Below are positions 26,814-37,547 of a stretch of DNA of 64,000 bases, in pieces. Under the pieces are notes generated by a model. The model saw nothing but the letters and a program-made list of their open reading frames with translations. It made no database searches and was not told the DNA's origin. Location: assembly GCF_000280905.1 (NCBI RefSeq), contig NZ_ALAP01000018.1, positions 124,001 to 188,000 of the forward strand. Direction: 5' to 3'. Source of the stretch: Streptomyces sp. AA1529. Its GTDB lineage: Bacteria; Actinomycetota; Actinomycetes; Streptomycetales; Streptomycetaceae. The translations under genes and the position numbers were made by a program. Position 1 is the first letter of the stretch, and each line of letters opens with the position of its first letter.

Positions 26814-27674
26814 TCAGCAGCAGCCCGCGGCGGCGCCCCGGCCGGGCAGCGGGGGAAGGGTGCGCTTGTTGCGGGAGGCCAGGTTGCGGGCCGCCAGCTC
26901 CGAGTCCGCCGGGTAGCCCACCTCCTCCAGGGTGAGGCCGTGCGGGCGCACCACATGGACGGCGGAGTCCCGCACGCCCGCGGCCAGCACCCGCGCGGGC
27001 CACTCCGGGGGGCGGTGGCCGTCGCCCACGAAGAGCATGGCGCCCACCAGGGCGCGCACCATGTTGTGGCAGAACGCGTCGGCCCGCACGGTCGCCTCCA
27101 GCACCCCGTCCGGACGGCGGACCCAGGCCAGCTCCTGCAGCGTGCGGATGGTCGTCGCGCCCTCGCGCTTCTTGCAGTACGCCGCGAAGTCGTGCTCCCC
27201 CAGCAGCCCGCGGGCCGCCTCGTTCATGGCGTCCAGGTCCAGCGGCCAGTTGTGCCAGAGCACATGGCCGCGCAGCAGCGGATCGGCGCCCCCGGGATGG
27301 TCGGTGACCCGGTAGGCGTAGCGCCGCCAGACGGCCGAGAAGCGCGCGTCGAAGTGCGGCGGCGCCTCGCCGACGCGGCGCACCCGGACGTCCATCGGGA
27401 GCCGGCCCGCCAGCCGGCGCAGCAGCTGCGTGCCGTGCTCGGCCCACACCGCGGCGGGCAGGTCGACGTGTGCGACCTGCCCTCTGGCGTGCACTCCCGC
27501 GTCGGTGCGCCCGGCGACGGTCAGCTCCGGGGTCTCCTCCCGCCGCAGGACGACCCGCAGCGCGTCCTCGATCTCGCCCTGGACCGTGCGCCGGCCGTGC
27601 TGCCGGGCCCATCCGGAGAACTCGCGTCCGTCGTAGGACACATCCAGCCGCACTCGCACCAGGTCGTTCGTCAC
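26814..27674 (-). CDS. truA: tRNA pseudouridine(38-40) synthase TruA
   Basis: 286 aa. It isomerises U38-40 in the anticodon stem-loop. The catalytic Asp58 is in [34 protein letters not shown] and [15 protein letters not shown] are the other family blocks. The C-terminal 25 residues are low-complexity and end in Cys-Cys. It sits downstream of rplQ but is separated from it by a terminator, as usual in streptomycetes. Confidence 0.96.
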   Translation of the reverse strand: MTNDLVRVRLDVSYDGREFSGWARQHGRRTVQGEIEDALRVVLRREETPELTVAGRTDAGVHARGQVAHVDLPAAVWAEHGTQLLRRLAGRLPMDVRVRRVGEAPPHFDARFSAVWRRYAYRVTDHPGGADPLLRGHVLWHNWPLDLDAMNEAARGLLGEHDFAAYCKKREGATTIRTLQELAWVRRPDGVLEATVRADAFCHNMVRALVGAMLFVGDGHRPPEWPARVLAAGVRDSAVHVVRPHGLTLEEVGYPADSELAARNLASRNKRTLPPLPGRGAAAGCC

Positions 27675-27709
27675 GGCCCGATCCTCTCATCCGGCCCGGG
27701 CCGGATACG

Positions 27710-27751
27710 ACGAGTGGGCCCGCCCCCCGGCAGGGGAACGGGCCCACTCGT
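27710..27751 (-). terminator. Terminator after rplQ
   Basis: A 13-bp perfect stem (ACGAGTGGGCCCG with its complement) around a 16-nt loop, 19 bp past the rplQ stop. It closes the rpmJ-to-rplQ unit before truA. Confidence 0.85.
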
Positions 27752-27769
27752 ATGTCAGCCGTGCGGTGC

Positions 27770-28261
27770 TCAGGCGTCCTTGGACTCGCCCTCGGCGTCG
27801 GCCGACTCCTTCTTCATGTCGGCGACGGCCTCGTCACCGGCGGCGTCCTTGGCGGAGCGCTTGGTCGCGGCCTCGGCCTCGCCGACCGCGGCCTGCTGCA
27901 CGGTCAGCGGCTCCACCAGCTCGATGACCGCCATCGGGGCGTTGTCGCCGCGACGGGGGCCGATCTTGGTGATGCGGGTGTAGCCACCGGGACGGTTCTC
28001 GTACCGGGGACCGATCTCGGTGAAGAGCGTGTGGACGACGCTCTTGTCCAGGACGGTGCGCATGACCTGGCGACGGTTGTGCAGGTCGCCCTTCTTCGCC
28101 TTGGTGATCAGACGCTCGGCGACCGGACGCAGGCGGCGGGCCTTCGCCTCGGTCGTCGTGATGCGGCCGTGCTCGAACAGCGCGGTCGCCAGGTTGCCCA
28201 GCATCGCCTTCTGGTGTGCGGCGCTGCCGCCCAGACGGGGACCCTTGGAGGGCTTCGGCAT
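27770..28261 (-). CDS. rplQ: 50S ribosomal protein L17
   Basis: 163 aa. The L17 core is residues 1-120 ([50 protein letters not shown] is the conserved opening, shown here only as a range of key blocks [30 protein letters not shown]). An acidic tail of about 40 residues follows, as in other actinobacteria. It is the last gene of the alpha-operon-like unit, 124 bp after rpoA. Confidence 0.97.
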   Translation of the reverse strand: MPKPSKGPRLGGSAAHQKAMLGNLATALFEHGRITTTEAKARRLRPVAERLITKAKKGDLHNRRQVMRTVLDKSVVHTLFTEIGPRYENRPGGYTRITKIGPRRGDNAPMAVIELVEPLTVQQAAVGEAEAATKRSAKDAAGDEAVADMKKESADAEGESKDA

Positions 28262-28345
28262 GGTGTCTCTCCTTCGTTGTCACTGCACCGGCCGTGTCAG
28301 GCACCGGAGGCAGTCCCGGCCGTGCGAGGTACCGGGGAGGGGTTC

Positions 28346-28371
28346 GCGGGGGCTCCGGGCGGAGCCCCCGC
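28346..28371 (-). terminator. Hairpin between rpoA and rplQ
   Basis: An 11-bp perfect GC stem (GCGGGGGCTCC with its complement) with a GGGC loop, just after the rpoA stop. It may be a partial terminator or an RNA-stability element that lowers rplQ relative to rpoA. Confidence 0.55.
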
Positions 28372-28385
28372 CGGTCGGCAGTCGC

Positions 28386-29408
28386 TCAGTACTGCTCGGT
28401 CTCGACGAACCCGGCGTCCGCGTCGTCGTCGGCGCCGAAGGCGTCGGCGGCGGCGGTCGGGTCGAATCCGGGCGGGCTGTCCTTGAGGGCCAGACCCATC
28501 CCGGCCAGCTTCGCCTTGACCTCGTCGATGGACTTCGCACCGAAGTTGCGGATGTCCAGCAGGTCGGCCTCGGAGCGGGCCACCAGCTCGCCCACCGAGT
28601 GGATGCCCTCGCGCTTGAGGCAGTTGTAGGAGCGGACCGTCAGCTCCAGCTCCTCGATCGGCAGCGCAAGGTCGGCCGCGAGGGCGGCGTCCGTCGGCGA
28701 CGGGCCCATGTCGATGCCCTCGGCGTCGACGTTCAGCTCGCGGGCCAGGCCGAACAGCTCGACCAGCGTCTTGCCCGCGGACGCCATGGCGTCGCGGGGC
28801 CGCATGGCCTGCTTGGTCTCGACGTCGACGATCAGCTTGTCGAAGTCGGTGCGCTGCTCGACTCGGGTCGCCTCGACCTTGTAGGTGACCTTGAGGACGG
28901 GCGAGTAGATGGAGTCGACCGGGATCCGGCCGATCTCCTGGCCCACCTGCTTGTTCTGCACGGCGGAGACGTAGCCGCGACCGCGCTCGACGGTCAGCTC
29001 CATCTCCAGCTTGCCCTTGCCGTTCAGCGTGGCGAGGACCAGGTCCGGGTTGTGCACCTCGACACCGGCCGGCGGCGCGATGTCCGCGGCGGTGACCAGG
29101 CCCGGGCCCTGCTTGCGCAGGTACATCACGACCGGCTCGTCGTGCTCGGAGGAGACGACGAGGGACTTGATGTTGAGGATGAGGTCGGTGACGTCCTCCT
29201 TGACGCCCGGCACGGTGGAGAACTCGTGCAGGACACCGTCGATCCGGATGCTGGTCACGGCAGCACCGGGGATCGAGGAGAGGAGCGTACGACGCAGGGA
29301 GTTACCGAGGGTGTAGCCGAAGCCCGGCTCCAGCGGCTCGATCACGAACCGGGAGCGGAACTCGTCGACGACCTCTTCGGTCAGGGAAGGGCGCTGAGCG
29401 ATCAGCAT
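28386..29408 (-). CDS. rpoA: DNA-directed RNA polymerase subunit alpha
   Basis: 340 aa, the usual streptomycete length. The N-terminal dimerisation domain contains [20 protein letters not shown]. The C-terminal domain ([43 protein letters not shown]) contacts UP elements and activators. ATG 29408 (MLIAQRPSL) is chosen over the ATG at 29435 because GGAGG lies just upstream. It is followed by rplQ. Confidence 0.98.
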   Translation of the reverse strand: MLIAQRPSLTEEVVDEFRSRFVIEPLEPGFGYTLGNSLRRTLLSSIPGAAVTSIRIDGVLHEFSTVPGVKEDVTDLILNIKSLVVSSEHDEPVVMYLRKQGPGLVTAADIAPPAGVEVHNPDLVLATLNGKGKLEMELTVERGRGYVSAVQNKQVGQEIGRIPVDSIYSPVLKVTYKVEATRVEQRTDFDKLIVDVETKQAMRPRDAMASAGKTLVELFGLARELNVDAEGIDMGPSPTDAALAADLALPIEELELTVRSYNCLKREGIHSVGELVARSEADLLDIRNFGAKSIDEVKAKLAGMGLALKDSPPGFDPTAAADAFGADDDADAGFVETEQY

Positions 29409-29466
29409 GAGATGTTTTCCTCCAGTTTTCGGCAACCGCTATTTGATGCCGGTACTGCAAGGGTAC

Positions 29467-29499
29467 GGGCGGTCCGGCCGAAACCGGCCGGAACCGCCC
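29467..29499 (-). promoter_or_regulatory. Imperfect hairpin between rpsD and rpoA
   Basis: Arms GGGCGGTCCGGCCG (29467-29480) and CGGCCGGAACCGCCC (29485-29499) pair with one bulged base across a 4-nt loop. It is placed mid-gap in the 149-bp stretch before rpoA, so it may attenuate or process the mRNA. Confidence 0.5.
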
Positions 29500-29557
29500 C
29501 GCACCCGAGTGAGCGGACCCGGCGGACCCGGGCACGCTCGACGATCAGCCGCCTCGG

Positions 29558-30184
29558 CTACTTCGAGTACAGCTCGACGATGAGCTGCTCCTGCACCTGG
29601 GTGTCGATCACCTGGCGCTCGGGCATCGAGTGGACGAGGATCCGCATCTTCGCCGGAATGGACTCCAGCCACGCCGGAACGGTCTTCTCGCCGGCCTCCG
29701 CAGCCGCCACCTGGAAGGGGGTCAGGTTACGGGAGGACGGACGGACCTCGACGATGTCGTTGACGGAGACCCGCGCCGAGGGGATGTCGGTCTTGCGACC
29801 GTTCAGCGCGATGTGACCGTGCTTGACGAGCTGGCGGGCGTGGTCCCGGGACTTGGCGAAGCCGGCCCGGTACACGACGTTGTCCAGACGGGTCTCCAGA
29901 ATCCGCAGCAGGTTCTCACCCGTCTTGCCCTGCTGTCGGTTGGCCTCGTTGAAGTACCCGCGGAACTGCTTCTCCAGCACGCCGTAGATACGGGCGGCCT
30001 TCTGCTTCTCGCGCTTCTGCAGCAGGTACTCGGAGTCCTTGGTGCGCCCGCGCCCGTGCTCACCCGGGGGGTAAGGACGGATCTCGATCGGGCACTTCGC
30101 GCTCTCGCACTTAGCTCCCTTGAGGAAGAGCTTCTGCTTCTCCCGACGGCAACGCTTGCAGTCGGCCCCGGTGTAACGCGCCAT
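29558..30184 (-). CDS. rpsD: 30S ribosomal protein S4
   Basis: 208 aa. The N-terminus has the zinc-binding (C+) form: Cys pairs in ADCKRCRREKQ and AKCESAKCP. The S4 RNA-binding domain starts at TRLDNVVYRAGFAKSRDHARQLVKHGHI. In bacteria S4 is an assembly-initiating protein and a translational repressor of its operon. It is followed by rpoA, the conserved order. Confidence 0.98.
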   Translation of the reverse strand: MARYTGADCKRCRREKQKLFLKGAKCESAKCPIEIRPYPPGEHGRGRTKDSEYLLQKREKQKAARIYGVLEKQFRGYFNEANRQQGKTGENLLRILETRLDNVVYRAGFAKSRDHARQLVKHGHIALNGRKTDIPSARVSVNDIVEVRPSSRNLTPFQVAAAEAGEKTVPAWLESIPAKMRILVHSMPERQVIDTQVQEQLIVELYSK

Positions 30185-30209
30185 GTGTGGTGATCTCCTA
30201 CTTCAGTTC

Positions 30210-30614
30210 TCAGACCCGGCGACGCTTCGGCGGGCGGCAGCCGTTGTGCGGGGTGGGGGTGACGTCCTGGATGGAGCCGACCTCGAGGCCGGTGGCCTGG
30301 AGCGAGCGGATCGCGGTCTCACGGCCGGAGCCGGGACCCTTGACGAAGACGTCGACCTTCCGCATGCCGTGCTCCTGCGCGCGGCGCGCCGCGTTCTCGG
30401 CGGCCATCTGCGCGGCGAACGGCGTCGACTTGCGCGAGCCCTTGAAGCCGACGTGGCCGGCGGAAGCCCAGGAGATCACGTTGCCGGTCGGGTCGGTGAT
30501 CGAAACGATGGTGTTGTTGAACGTGCTCTTGATGTGAGCGTGCCCGTGGGCAACGTTCTTCTTCTCCTTGCGGCGCACCTTCTTGGCGCCGGCCGTACGG
30601 CCCTTCGGAGGCAT
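30210..30614 (-). CDS. rpsK: 30S ribosomal protein S11
   Basis: 134 aa, full length. Recognised from [41 protein letters not shown] and the C-terminal [14 protein letters not shown]. It forms part of the mRNA exit-side platform. It lies between rpsM and rpsD as usual. Confidence 0.98.
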   Translation of the reverse strand: MPPKGRTAGAKKVRRKEKKNVAHGHAHIKSTFNNTIVSITDPTGNVISWASAGHVGFKGSRKSTPFAAQMAAENAARRAQEHGMRKVDVFVKGPGSGRETAIRSLQATGLEVGSIQDVTPTPHNGCRPPKRRRV

Positions 30615-30681
30615 ATAGAGATAACTCCCGTGAGGTGGTCGGTCCTACAACGCGGACCGCTTGCAGCGTGTCCGGTGTGGA

Positions 30682-31062
30682 CTACTTCTTGCCCGGCTTC
30701 TTCTTGCCGGCGATGGCGCGACGCGGGCCCTTACGGGTGCGGGCGTTGGTCTTCGTGCGCTGGCCGTGGACCGGGAGACCGCGCCGGTGACGCAGGCCCT
30801 CGTAGCAGCCGATCTCCACCTTGCGGCGGATGTCGGCCTGGATCTCACGGCGGAGGTCACCCTCGACCTGGAGGTTGTTGTCCACGTATTCGCGGAGCTT
30901 GACCATCTCCTCCTCGTCCAGGTCCCGGACGCGGGTGTCCGGGCTGACCCCGGTCTCGCGCAGGGTCTGCTGGGCAAGGGTGCGGCCGATGCCGAAGACG
31001 TAGGTGAGGGCGACCTCGACGCGCTTCTCGCGCGGGAGGTCGACGCCAGCGAGGCGTGCCAT
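30682..31062 (-). CDS. rpsM: 30S ribosomal protein S13
   Basis: 126 aa. It starts [21 protein letters not shown], contains a helix-two-turn-helix ([17 protein letters not shown]) and ends in the basic tail [19 protein letters not shown] that touches P-site tRNA. It heads the rpsM-rpsK-rpsD-rpoA-rplQ group. A 174-bp gap separates it from rpmJ, so it may have an additional promoter. Confidence 0.98.
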   Translation of the reverse strand: MARLAGVDLPREKRVEVALTYVFGIGRTLAQQTLRETGVSPDTRVRDLDEEEMVKLREYVDNNLQVEGDLRREIQADIRRKVEIGCYEGLRHRRGLPVHGQRTKTNARTRKGPRRAIAGKKKPGKK

Positions 31063-31236
31063 GGATGTGGCTCCTGATGATTTCGTCGGAGGTCTGAAGC
31101 AGTCCCGCTCCCGTCCCCTGGAGGGCGGGTCCCCGGCCTCCGACCGGGGGTGTCGACACCGTGTACGGCGCCGGGTCCTGCTTATGCAACTGTTGCTCGC
31201 GTCGCGCGAAGGAACTGCGAAAGGCAGGTCGTCTAG

Positions 31237-31350
31237 TCAGCCCTGGCGCTGCTTGTGGCGCAGGTTGTCACAAATGACCATGACCCGGCCGTGGCGGCGG
31301 ATCACCTTGCACTTGTCGCAGATCTTCTTGACGCTCGGCTTGACCTTCAT
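31237..31350 (-). CDS. rpmJ: 50S ribosomal protein L36
   Basis: 37 aa, of the normal length but short enough to be missed by length filters. It reads [19 protein letters not shown] at the start and contains the zinc-ribbon ligands C-x2-C, C and H (CDNLRH). This is the zinc-binding (C+) form. It lies between infA and rpsM, the conserved position. Confidence 0.97.
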   Translation of the reverse strand: MKVKPSVKKICDKCKVIRRHGRVMVICDNLRHKQRQG

Positions 31351-31416
31351 GGTGTGAGGTTCTCCGGGTCTGGCCTTCTCCCCACGGGAGCGGGGAAGCC
31401 GGCACGATCTGTCGAT

Positions 31417-31638
31417 CTACTTGTAGCGGTAGACGATCCGTCCGCGCGTCAGGTCGTAGGGAGACAGCTCCACCACGACCCGGTCGTCGGGAAGGATACG
31501 GATGTAGTGCATCCGCATCTTGCCGCTGATGTGCGCGAGGACCTGGTGCCCGTTCTGGAGCTCAACCTTGAACATCGCGTTCGGGAGAGACTCGACGACG
31601 GTGCCCTCGATCTCGATGGCCCCTTGTTTTTTGGCCAT
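31417..31638 (-). CDS. infA: Translation initiation factor IF-1
   Basis: 73 aa. It starts [20 protein letters not shown] and ends RGRIVYRYK, the OB-fold S1-like protein that binds the 30S A site. An upstream in-frame ATG at 31653 is unlikely. A TAGACT box on the minus strand (31730-31725) may be the -10 of an infA promoter, since a 287-bp gap separates it from map. Confidence 0.97.
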   Translation of the reverse strand: MAKKQGAIEIEGTVVESLPNAMFKVELQNGHQVLAHISGKMRMHYIRILPDDRVVVELSPYDLTRGRIVYRYK

Positions 31639-31925
31639 GCTTGAGCGCTTCACCTTCCGGGATCGGCTACCTGGGAGGCCCTGGCTCTCCGGTTGGCAAA
31701 CGGGTACACCTGGGCCGACGAGCCAGTCTACGACACCGCTCCCCGAATAGACGAATCGGGGGAGTCTCCCCGCGGCGCGCGCTGCTTAATCCGCCGAGCC
31801 GCGATCCGGCCCGATTCACCCGGGCGGGTGCTCCGGAGTGGCTCCGGGGCAGGAATCCCCGGGGCCCGGACGGAGGACCGGGCGCGCGCCGGCGGCGGCC
31901 GGACCGCTCGGCGACGGCCGCGCGC

Positions 31926-32762
31926 TCAGCCCAGCGGGTCCGGCGCGGCCTGGACACCGAGCTCGGCCAGCTTGGCGCGACCGGCGTCCGGCGCGGTCAG
32001 CACCAGCGGCCCCTGCTCGGTGAGGGCGATCGAGTGCTCCCAGTGGGAGGACCAGGTGCCGTCGTTCGTCTTGACCGTCCAGTCGTCCGACAGCACATGC
32101 GTACGGGCCGTGCCCAGGCTCACCATCGGCTCGATGGCCAGGCACATCCCCGGCACCAGCTTCGGGCCCCGGCCGCGGCGCCGCTCGACGTAGTTCAGCA
32201 GATGCGGGTCCATGTGCATCTGCGAGCCGATGCCGTGGCCGCCGTAGTCCTCGATGATCCCGTACTTGCCGCCCGCCGGGCGCGGCTGCCGCCGGATGTA
32301 GCTCTCGATCGCCTTGGAGATGTCCACCAGCCGGTTGCCCTTGCGCATCGCGGCGATCCCGGCCCACATCGACTCCTCCGTCACCCGGCTGAGCTCGCGC
32401 AGCTCCGCCGAGTGCCCCTCGCCGACGAAGACGGTCAGCGCGGCATCCCCGTGCCAGCCGTCGATGATCGCGCCCGCGTCGATGGACAGCAGGTCACCGG
32501 CCTTGAGGACGGTCTCCTTGCTGGGGATGCCGTGCACCACGACCTCGTTCACCGAGGTGCAGATGTTCCCGGGGAAGCCGCCGTACCCGAGGAAGTTCGG
32601 CTTCGCACCGTGGTCGGCCAGCACCTTCGCCGCGACCTCGTCCAGATCCTTCGTGGTCGCGCCGGGCACCGCGGCCTCGGCGCACGCCCGGTGCATGGCC
32701 GCGACGACCAGCCCCGCCTCGCGCATCTTCGCGATCTGCTCCGGGGTCTTGATCTCGACCAT
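31926..32762 (-). CDS. map: Methionine aminopeptidase, type I
   Basis: 278 aa. It removes N-terminal Met from nascent proteins. The five metal ligands are visible: two Asp (DAGAIIDGWHGDAALT), His (GGHGIGSQMHMDP), Glu (LAIEPMV), and Glu (WEHSIAL). ATG 32762 begins MVEIKTPEQIAKM. Adk lies upstream, but a strong terminator at 33058-33090 separates them, so map probably has its own promoter in the 295-bp GC-rich stretch before it. Confidence 0.97.
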   Translation of the reverse strand: MVEIKTPEQIAKMREAGLVVAAMHRACAEAAVPGATTKDLDEVAAKVLADHGAKPNFLGYGGFPGNICTSVNEVVVHGIPSKETVLKAGDLLSIDAGAIIDGWHGDAALTVFVGEGHSAELRELSRVTEESMWAGIAAMRKGNRLVDISKAIESYIRRQPRPAGGKYGIIEDYGGHGIGSQMHMDPHLLNYVERRRGRGPKLVPGMCLAIEPMVSLGTARTHVLSDDWTVKTNDGTWSSHWEHSIALTEQGPLVLTAPDAGRAKLAELGVQAAPDPLG

Positions 32763-33057
32763 GCCGACGTCCGCCTTCCCTGGCCGACGGCTCCCGCCGC
32801 CGACTGCTCCCTGTACGAAAACTGCCCCCACAAGTCTGCCAGCCCCGCTCCGGAGGCGGGAACGCCGTCCCGGCCACCGTTCCCCGGCGCAGCCAACCTG
32901 CCCCGCCGGTCCCCGGCGCGGCCACCTGCCGCCGGTCCCGGCCCGCGGGCGCGGGGGCCGCCGCCCGGCCGGGCCCGTCGCGGGCCGCGGTCGCACGGGC
33001 GCCGTCTCCCCTCCCGGTCCGGGCGACGCCCGCGGTCCGGAAGGCAGCCGGAACAGC

Positions 33058-33090
33058 CGACGGGGCCGGACCCCTGGTCCGGCCCCGTCG
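33058..33090 (-). terminator. Terminator after adk
   Basis: A perfect 15-bp stem (arm CGACGGGGCCGGACC and its complement) with a tight 3-nt loop, 72 bp past the adk stop. It marks the end of the secY-adk transcript. The rest of 32763-33161 is very GC-rich and holds no gene. Confidence 0.82.
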
Positions 33091-33161
33091 CAACGGCCGA
33101 TGCCCGGCGCGGCGTGCACGCCCCGGGCTCCCGGGCGCCGCTCTCGCGCGCCCGGTCCCTG

Positions 33162-33812
33162 CTACTCCGCGGAGATCGCCTGCATCGCGCGCTCCGTCAC
33201 CTCGCTGACCGCACCCAGCGCGGAGATCGTGGTCACGAGCCCCTGCGCCTTGTAGTGGTCGATGATCGGCTCGGTCTCGCTGTGGTAGACCTCGAGCCGC
33301 TTGCGCACGGTCTCCTCGCGGTCGTCCTCACGCTGGTAGAGCTCGCCGCCGCAGGTGTCGCAGACGCCCTCGGTCTTGGCGGGGCTGTACTCGACGTGGA
33401 AGACGTGGCTGCTGTCGTTGCGGCAGATCCGCCGACCGGCGATCCGCTTGACGACCTCGTCCTCGGGGACCTCCAGGTCGAGCACCGCGTCCAGCTTCAG
33501 ACCGGTCTCGTTCAGGTAGCCGTCCAGCGCCTGGGCCTGGGCGATGTTCCGGGGAAAGCCGTCGAGCAGGAAGCCGCCCGCGGCGTCCTGCTCCTCCATG
33601 CGCCCCTTGGCCATCCCGATGGTGACCTCGTCGGGGACCAGCTGGCCGGCCCGCATGTACTCCTGCGCTTTCTGCCCGAGCGGAGTGCCCTGGCTGATGT
33701 TGGCGCGAAAGAGGTCGCCGGTGGCGATGTGCGGGATCGCGAGGTTCTTGGCGAGGAACGCGGCCTGCGTCCCCTTGCCTGCACCAGGCGGCCCGACCAG
33801 GACGATACGCAT
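33162..33812 (-). CDS. adk: Adenylate kinase
   Basis: 216 aa. It interconverts ATP + AMP with 2 ADP. P-loop GPPGAGKGT at residues 7-15, FLLDGFPRN, and a long LID domain with Cys residues (ICRNDSSH, EGVCDTCGGELYQR) typical of the zinc-type LID, here with Asp at one ligand position, as is common. Its ATG shares one base with the secY stop (TGATG), giving translational coupling. Confidence 0.97.
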   Translation of the reverse strand: MRIVLVGPPGAGKGTQAAFLAKNLAIPHIATGDLFRANISQGTPLGQKAQEYMRAGQLVPDEVTIGMAKGRMEEQDAAGGFLLDGFPRNIAQAQALDGYLNETGLKLDAVLDLEVPEDEVVKRIAGRRICRNDSSHVFHVEYSPAKTEGVCDTCGGELYQREDDREETVRKRLEVYHSETEPIIDHYKAQGLVTTISALGAVSEVTERAMQAISAE

Positions 33813-35125
33813 CAGCGGAGGAACCCTTCGTAATGGCGCTGCTGAAGCTGGCTCTCGATCTGCTTCACGGTCTCGAGACCGACGCCCACGATGATCAGGA
33901 TGCTCGTTCCGCCGAACGGGAAGTTCTGGTTGGCGTTGAACATGATCAGCGCGACGGTCGGCACCAGTGCGATCAGACCCAGGTACAGAGAGCCGGGCCA
34001 CGTGATCCGGTTCAGCACGTAGCTCAGGTACTCCGCGGTGGGACGACCAGCCCGGATACCCGGGATGAAGCCACCATACTTCTTCATGTTGTCGGCAACT
34101 TCTTCGGGGTTGAAGGAGATGGCGACGTAGAAGAAGGCGAAGAAGACGATCAGCAGGAAGTAGGTCGCGATGTAAAGCGGGTGGTCACCCTTTACGAAGT
34201 GCGACTGGATCCACTGCGCCCAGCCCGCCTGGGATCCGCTGAACTGCACGATCAGCGCGGGGATGTAGAGCAGCGACGAGCCGAAGATGACGGGAATCAC
34301 ACCGGCCTGGTTGACCTTCAGCGGAATATAGGTCGAGGTGCCGCCGTAACTCCGTCGGCCGATCATGCGCTTCGCGTACTGCACCGGAATACGGCGCTGG
34401 GCCTGCTCGACGAAGACCACCAGGGCGACCATCGCCAGGCCGCACAGGATGACCGCACCGAACTCGATCCAGCCGTCCGCGAGCTTGCCCTGCTTCTTGA
34501 TGGCCCACAGCGCGCCGGGGAAACCGGCCGCGATGGAGACGAACATCAGGATCGACATGCCGTTGCCGATACCGCGGTCGGTGATCAGCTCGCCCAGCCA
34601 CATGATCAGGCCGGTACCCGCGGTCATCGTGATGACCATCACAATGGTGCTGAAGATCGACTGGTCGGGGATGATCTGACTGGCGACGCTGCAGCTCTGG
34701 AAGAGGCTGCCGCTGCGCGCGGTGGCGACCAGACCGGTGGCCTGGAGGATGGCGAGCGCGACGGTCAGATAACGGGTGTACTGCGTGATCTTCGCCTGTC
34801 CGGCCTGCCCCTCCTTCTTCAGGGCCTCCAGCCGGGGGATGACCACCACCAGCAGCTGCAGGATGATGCTCGCCGTGATGTACGGCATGATCCCGAGCGC
34901 GAAGATGGTGATCTGCAGCAGCGCGCCACCGCTGAACATGTTGACCAGGCCGAAGAGGCCCTGCGCGCCCTTGGCCTCGTCCATACAGGCTTGGACGTTC
35001 TCGTAGCTGACGCCCGGCACCGGAACGTGCGCTCCGATTCGGAAGAGCACCATGATGCCGAGCGTGAAGAGCAGCTTCTTGCGCAGGTCGGGCGTCTGGA
35101 ACGCCCGGGCGAACGCGGTGAGCAC
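33812..35125 (-). CDS. secY: Protein translocase subunit SecY
   Basis: 437 aa with ten transmembrane helices, the pore of the Sec translocon. It opens TAFARAFQTPDLRKKLLFTLG, contains the plug-region motif NMFSGGALLQITIFALGIMPY, and ends QQRHYEGFLR. The start is GTG 35125, with GGAGG close upstream. A terminator-like hairpin separates it from rplO, so secY-adk may form its own unit. Confidence 0.98.
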   Translation of the reverse strand: MLTAFARAFQTPDLRKKLLFTLGIMVLFRIGAHVPVPGVSYENVQACMDEAKGAQGLFGLVNMFSGGALLQITIFALGIMPYITASIILQLLVVVIPRLEALKKEGQAGQAKITQYTRYLTVALAILQATGLVATARSGSLFQSCSVASQIIPDQSIFSTIVMVITMTAGTGLIMWLGELITDRGIGNGMSILMFVSIAAGFPGALWAIKKQGKLADGWIEFGAVILCGLAMVALVVFVEQAQRRIPVQYAKRMIGRRSYGGTSTYIPLKVNQAGVIPVIFGSSLLYIPALIVQFSGSQAGWAQWIQSHFVKGDHPLYIATYFLLIVFFAFFYVAISFNPEEVADNMKKYGGFIPGIRAGRPTAEYLSYVLNRITWPGSLYLGLIALVPTVALIMFNANQNFPFGGTSILIIVGVGLETVKQIESQLQQRHYEGFLR

Positions 35126-35254
35126 GGTGCCTCCTGCGCCCCCCGCGATCTACTGGCGCGAGAGGTGACGGTCTTGAGGATCGACAGTTATCAACGTGGT
35201 GCCACCTTACCGGCCGGTGCACCACCGAGAAACGACCAGCTACGCAAACAACCA

Positions 35255-35285
35255 GCCGGGGATGTCCCGTTGGGACATCCCCGGC
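35255..35285 (-). terminator. Terminator-like hairpin between rplO and secY
   Basis: A perfect 14-bp stem (GCCGGGGATGTCCC and its complement) with a GTT loop, 24 bp after the rplO stop. Its position suggests the spc-operon transcript ends or is attenuated here before secY. Confidence 0.8.
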
Positions 35286-35309
35286 CTGTCGTTCACCTGG
35301 TCAACGAAC

Positions 35310-35768
35310 TCAGAGGAGTTCGGTGACGGTGCCGCCGGCGGCGGTGATCTTCTCCTTGGCGGAGCCGGAGACCTTGTCGACGGTCACCGTCAGCGCCACC
35401 GAGATGTCGCCGTCACCGAGCACCTTGACCAGCTCGTTCTTGCGCACAGCGCCCTTGGCGACCAGATCGGCCACCGTGACCTCGCCACCCTGCGGGTAGA
35501 GCGCGGCCAGCTTCTCCAGGTTCACCACCTGGAACTGCTTGTGGGCGGGGTTGTTGAAGCCCTTGAGCTTGGGCAGCCGCATGATCAGCGGCATCTGCCC
35601 ACCCTCGAAGCGCTCCGGAACCTGGTACCGGGCCTTGGTGCCCTTGGTGCCACGGCCCGCGGTCTTGCCCTTGGACGCCTCACCACGACCCACGCGGGTC
35701 TTGGCGGTCTTGGCGCCCGGGGCCGGACGGAGGTTGTGCACCTTCAGCGGGTTCTCGGAGTCAGCCAT
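35310..35768 (-). CDS. rplO: 50S ribosomal protein L15
   Basis: 152 aa. It has the basic N-terminal extension [35 protein letters not shown] split into typical Gly/Arg-rich blocks ([16 protein letters not shown]), then [18 protein letters not shown]. It is located right after rpmD with 1 bp between the coding regions. Confidence 0.97.
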   Translation of the reverse strand: MADSENPLKVHNLRPAPGAKTAKTRVGRGEASKGKTAGRGTKGTKARYQVPERFEGGQMPLIMRLPKLKGFNNPAHKQFQVVNLEKLAALYPQGGEVTVADLVAKGAVRKNELVKVLGDGDISVALTVTVDKVSGSAKEKITAAGGTVTELL

Positions 35769-35769
35769 C

Positions 35770-35951
35770 TCAGTCGACCTCCTCGACCGTCACGAGGTGG
35801 CGCACGGTGTGCACCTGCCCGCGAACGACGTCGCTGGCCTCGCGGACGGCCACATCGTTGACGCGCTTGAGACCCAGGGTCCGCAGCGTGTCACGGTGGT
35901 TCTGCTTGGTCCCGATGACGGAACGCGTCTGCGTGATCTTCAGGCGAGCCA

Positions 35952-35952
<1 letters not shown>
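35770..35952 (-). CDS. rpmD: 50S ribosomal protein L30
   Basis: 60 aa, full length. It starts [20 protein letters not shown] and contains [10 protein letters not shown], the family signature. Its ATG overlaps the rpsE stop by one base (TAATG), so translation is coupled. Confidence 0.97.
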
Positions 35953-36554
<602 letters not shown>

Positions 36555-36597
36555 TGGAATTACCTCTCTCGATTAACGTCCGCTTGCAGGACCGTGC

Positions 36598-36981
36598 TCA
36601 GAACTTGAGCCCGGCCTCGCGGGCGGCGTCGGCCAGAGCGGCAATCCGCCCTGCGTACTTGTTGCCACCGCGGTCGAACACGACAGCCTCGACACCCGCG
36701 GCCTTCGCACGCTCGGCGACCAGTGCGCCGACCTGCTGGGCCTGGGCGCTCTTGCCGCCCTCGCCACCGCGGACCGAACCGTCCAGGTGCGACGCCGAGG
36801 CCAGCGTGTGGCCCGCGAGGTCGTCGATCACCTGCGCGGTGATCCCGCGGTTGGTGCGGGTCACCACCAGACGGGGGCGCTCGGGCGTGCCCGAGACCTT
36901 CTTCCGGATGCGGATGTGCCGGCGCTTGGCAGCGGAGCGCTTGTAGGCGTCGCCCTTGGCGATCTTCACGCCGTATGCCAT
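36598..36981 (-). CDS. rplR: 50S ribosomal protein L18
   Basis: 127 aa. It binds 5S rRNA with L5. Conserved blocks are [31 protein letters not shown] and [19 protein letters not shown]. It follows rplF by 3 bp and leads into rpsE. Confidence 0.97.
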   Translation of the reverse strand: MAYGVKIAKGDAYKRSAAKRRHIRIRKKVSGTPERPRLVVTRTNRGITAQVIDDLAGHTLASASHLDGSVRGGEGGKSAQAQQVGALVAERAKAAGVEAVVFDRGGNKYAGRIAALADAAREAGLKF

Positions 36982-36984
36982 GGC

Positions 36985-37524
36985 TTACTTACCAGCCTTT
37001 CCGACCTTGCGGCGGATGACCTCGCCCGCGTACTTCACGCCCTTGGCCTTGTAGGGGTCGGGCTTGCGCAGCTTGCGGATCTTCGCGGAGACCTCGCCGA
37101 CCCGCTGCTTGTCGATGCCCTCGACCGTGAACTTGGTCGGGGACTCGACCTTGAAGGAGATCCCCTCGGGGGCCTCCACCAGGATCGGGTGGCTGTAGCC
37201 CAGCGAGAACTCCAGGTCGGAGCCCTTGGCCTGGACCCGGTAGCCGACACCGCTGATCTCGAGGTCCTTGCTGAACCCGTTGGTCACGCCAGTGATCATG
37301 TTCGCCACCAGCGTGCGGGACAGGCCATGCAGGGCCCTGTTCCGGCTCTCGTCGTTCGGACGGGTGACGACGAGCGCGCCGTCCTCGCCCTTGGCGATCT
37401 CGATGGGCGCGGCAACGGTGTGCGAGAGGGAGCCCTTGGGGCCCTTCACCGCGACCGTCTGGCCATCGATGGTGACGTCCACACCGGCGGGAACCTGGAT
37501 GGGGAGCTTGCCGATACGCGACAT
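36985..37524 (-). CDS. rplF: 50S ribosomal protein L6
   Basis: 179 aa, with two copies of the L6 fold. It starts [19 protein letters not shown] and ends at the conserved [20 protein letters not shown]. It sits near the factor-binding site of the 50S subunit. It is located between rpsH and rplR. Confidence 0.98.
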   Translation of the reverse strand: MSRIGKLPIQVPAGVDVTIDGQTVAVKGPKGSLSHTVAAPIEIAKGEDGALVVTRPNDESRNRALHGLSRTLVANMITGVTNGFSKDLEISGVGYRVQAKGSDLEFSLGYSHPILVEAPEGISFKVESPTKFTVEGIDKQRVGEVSAKIRKLRKPDPYKAKGVKYAGEVIRRKVGKAGK

Positions 37525-37547
37525 TGCTTTACCTCCGTTCCCTTCCG

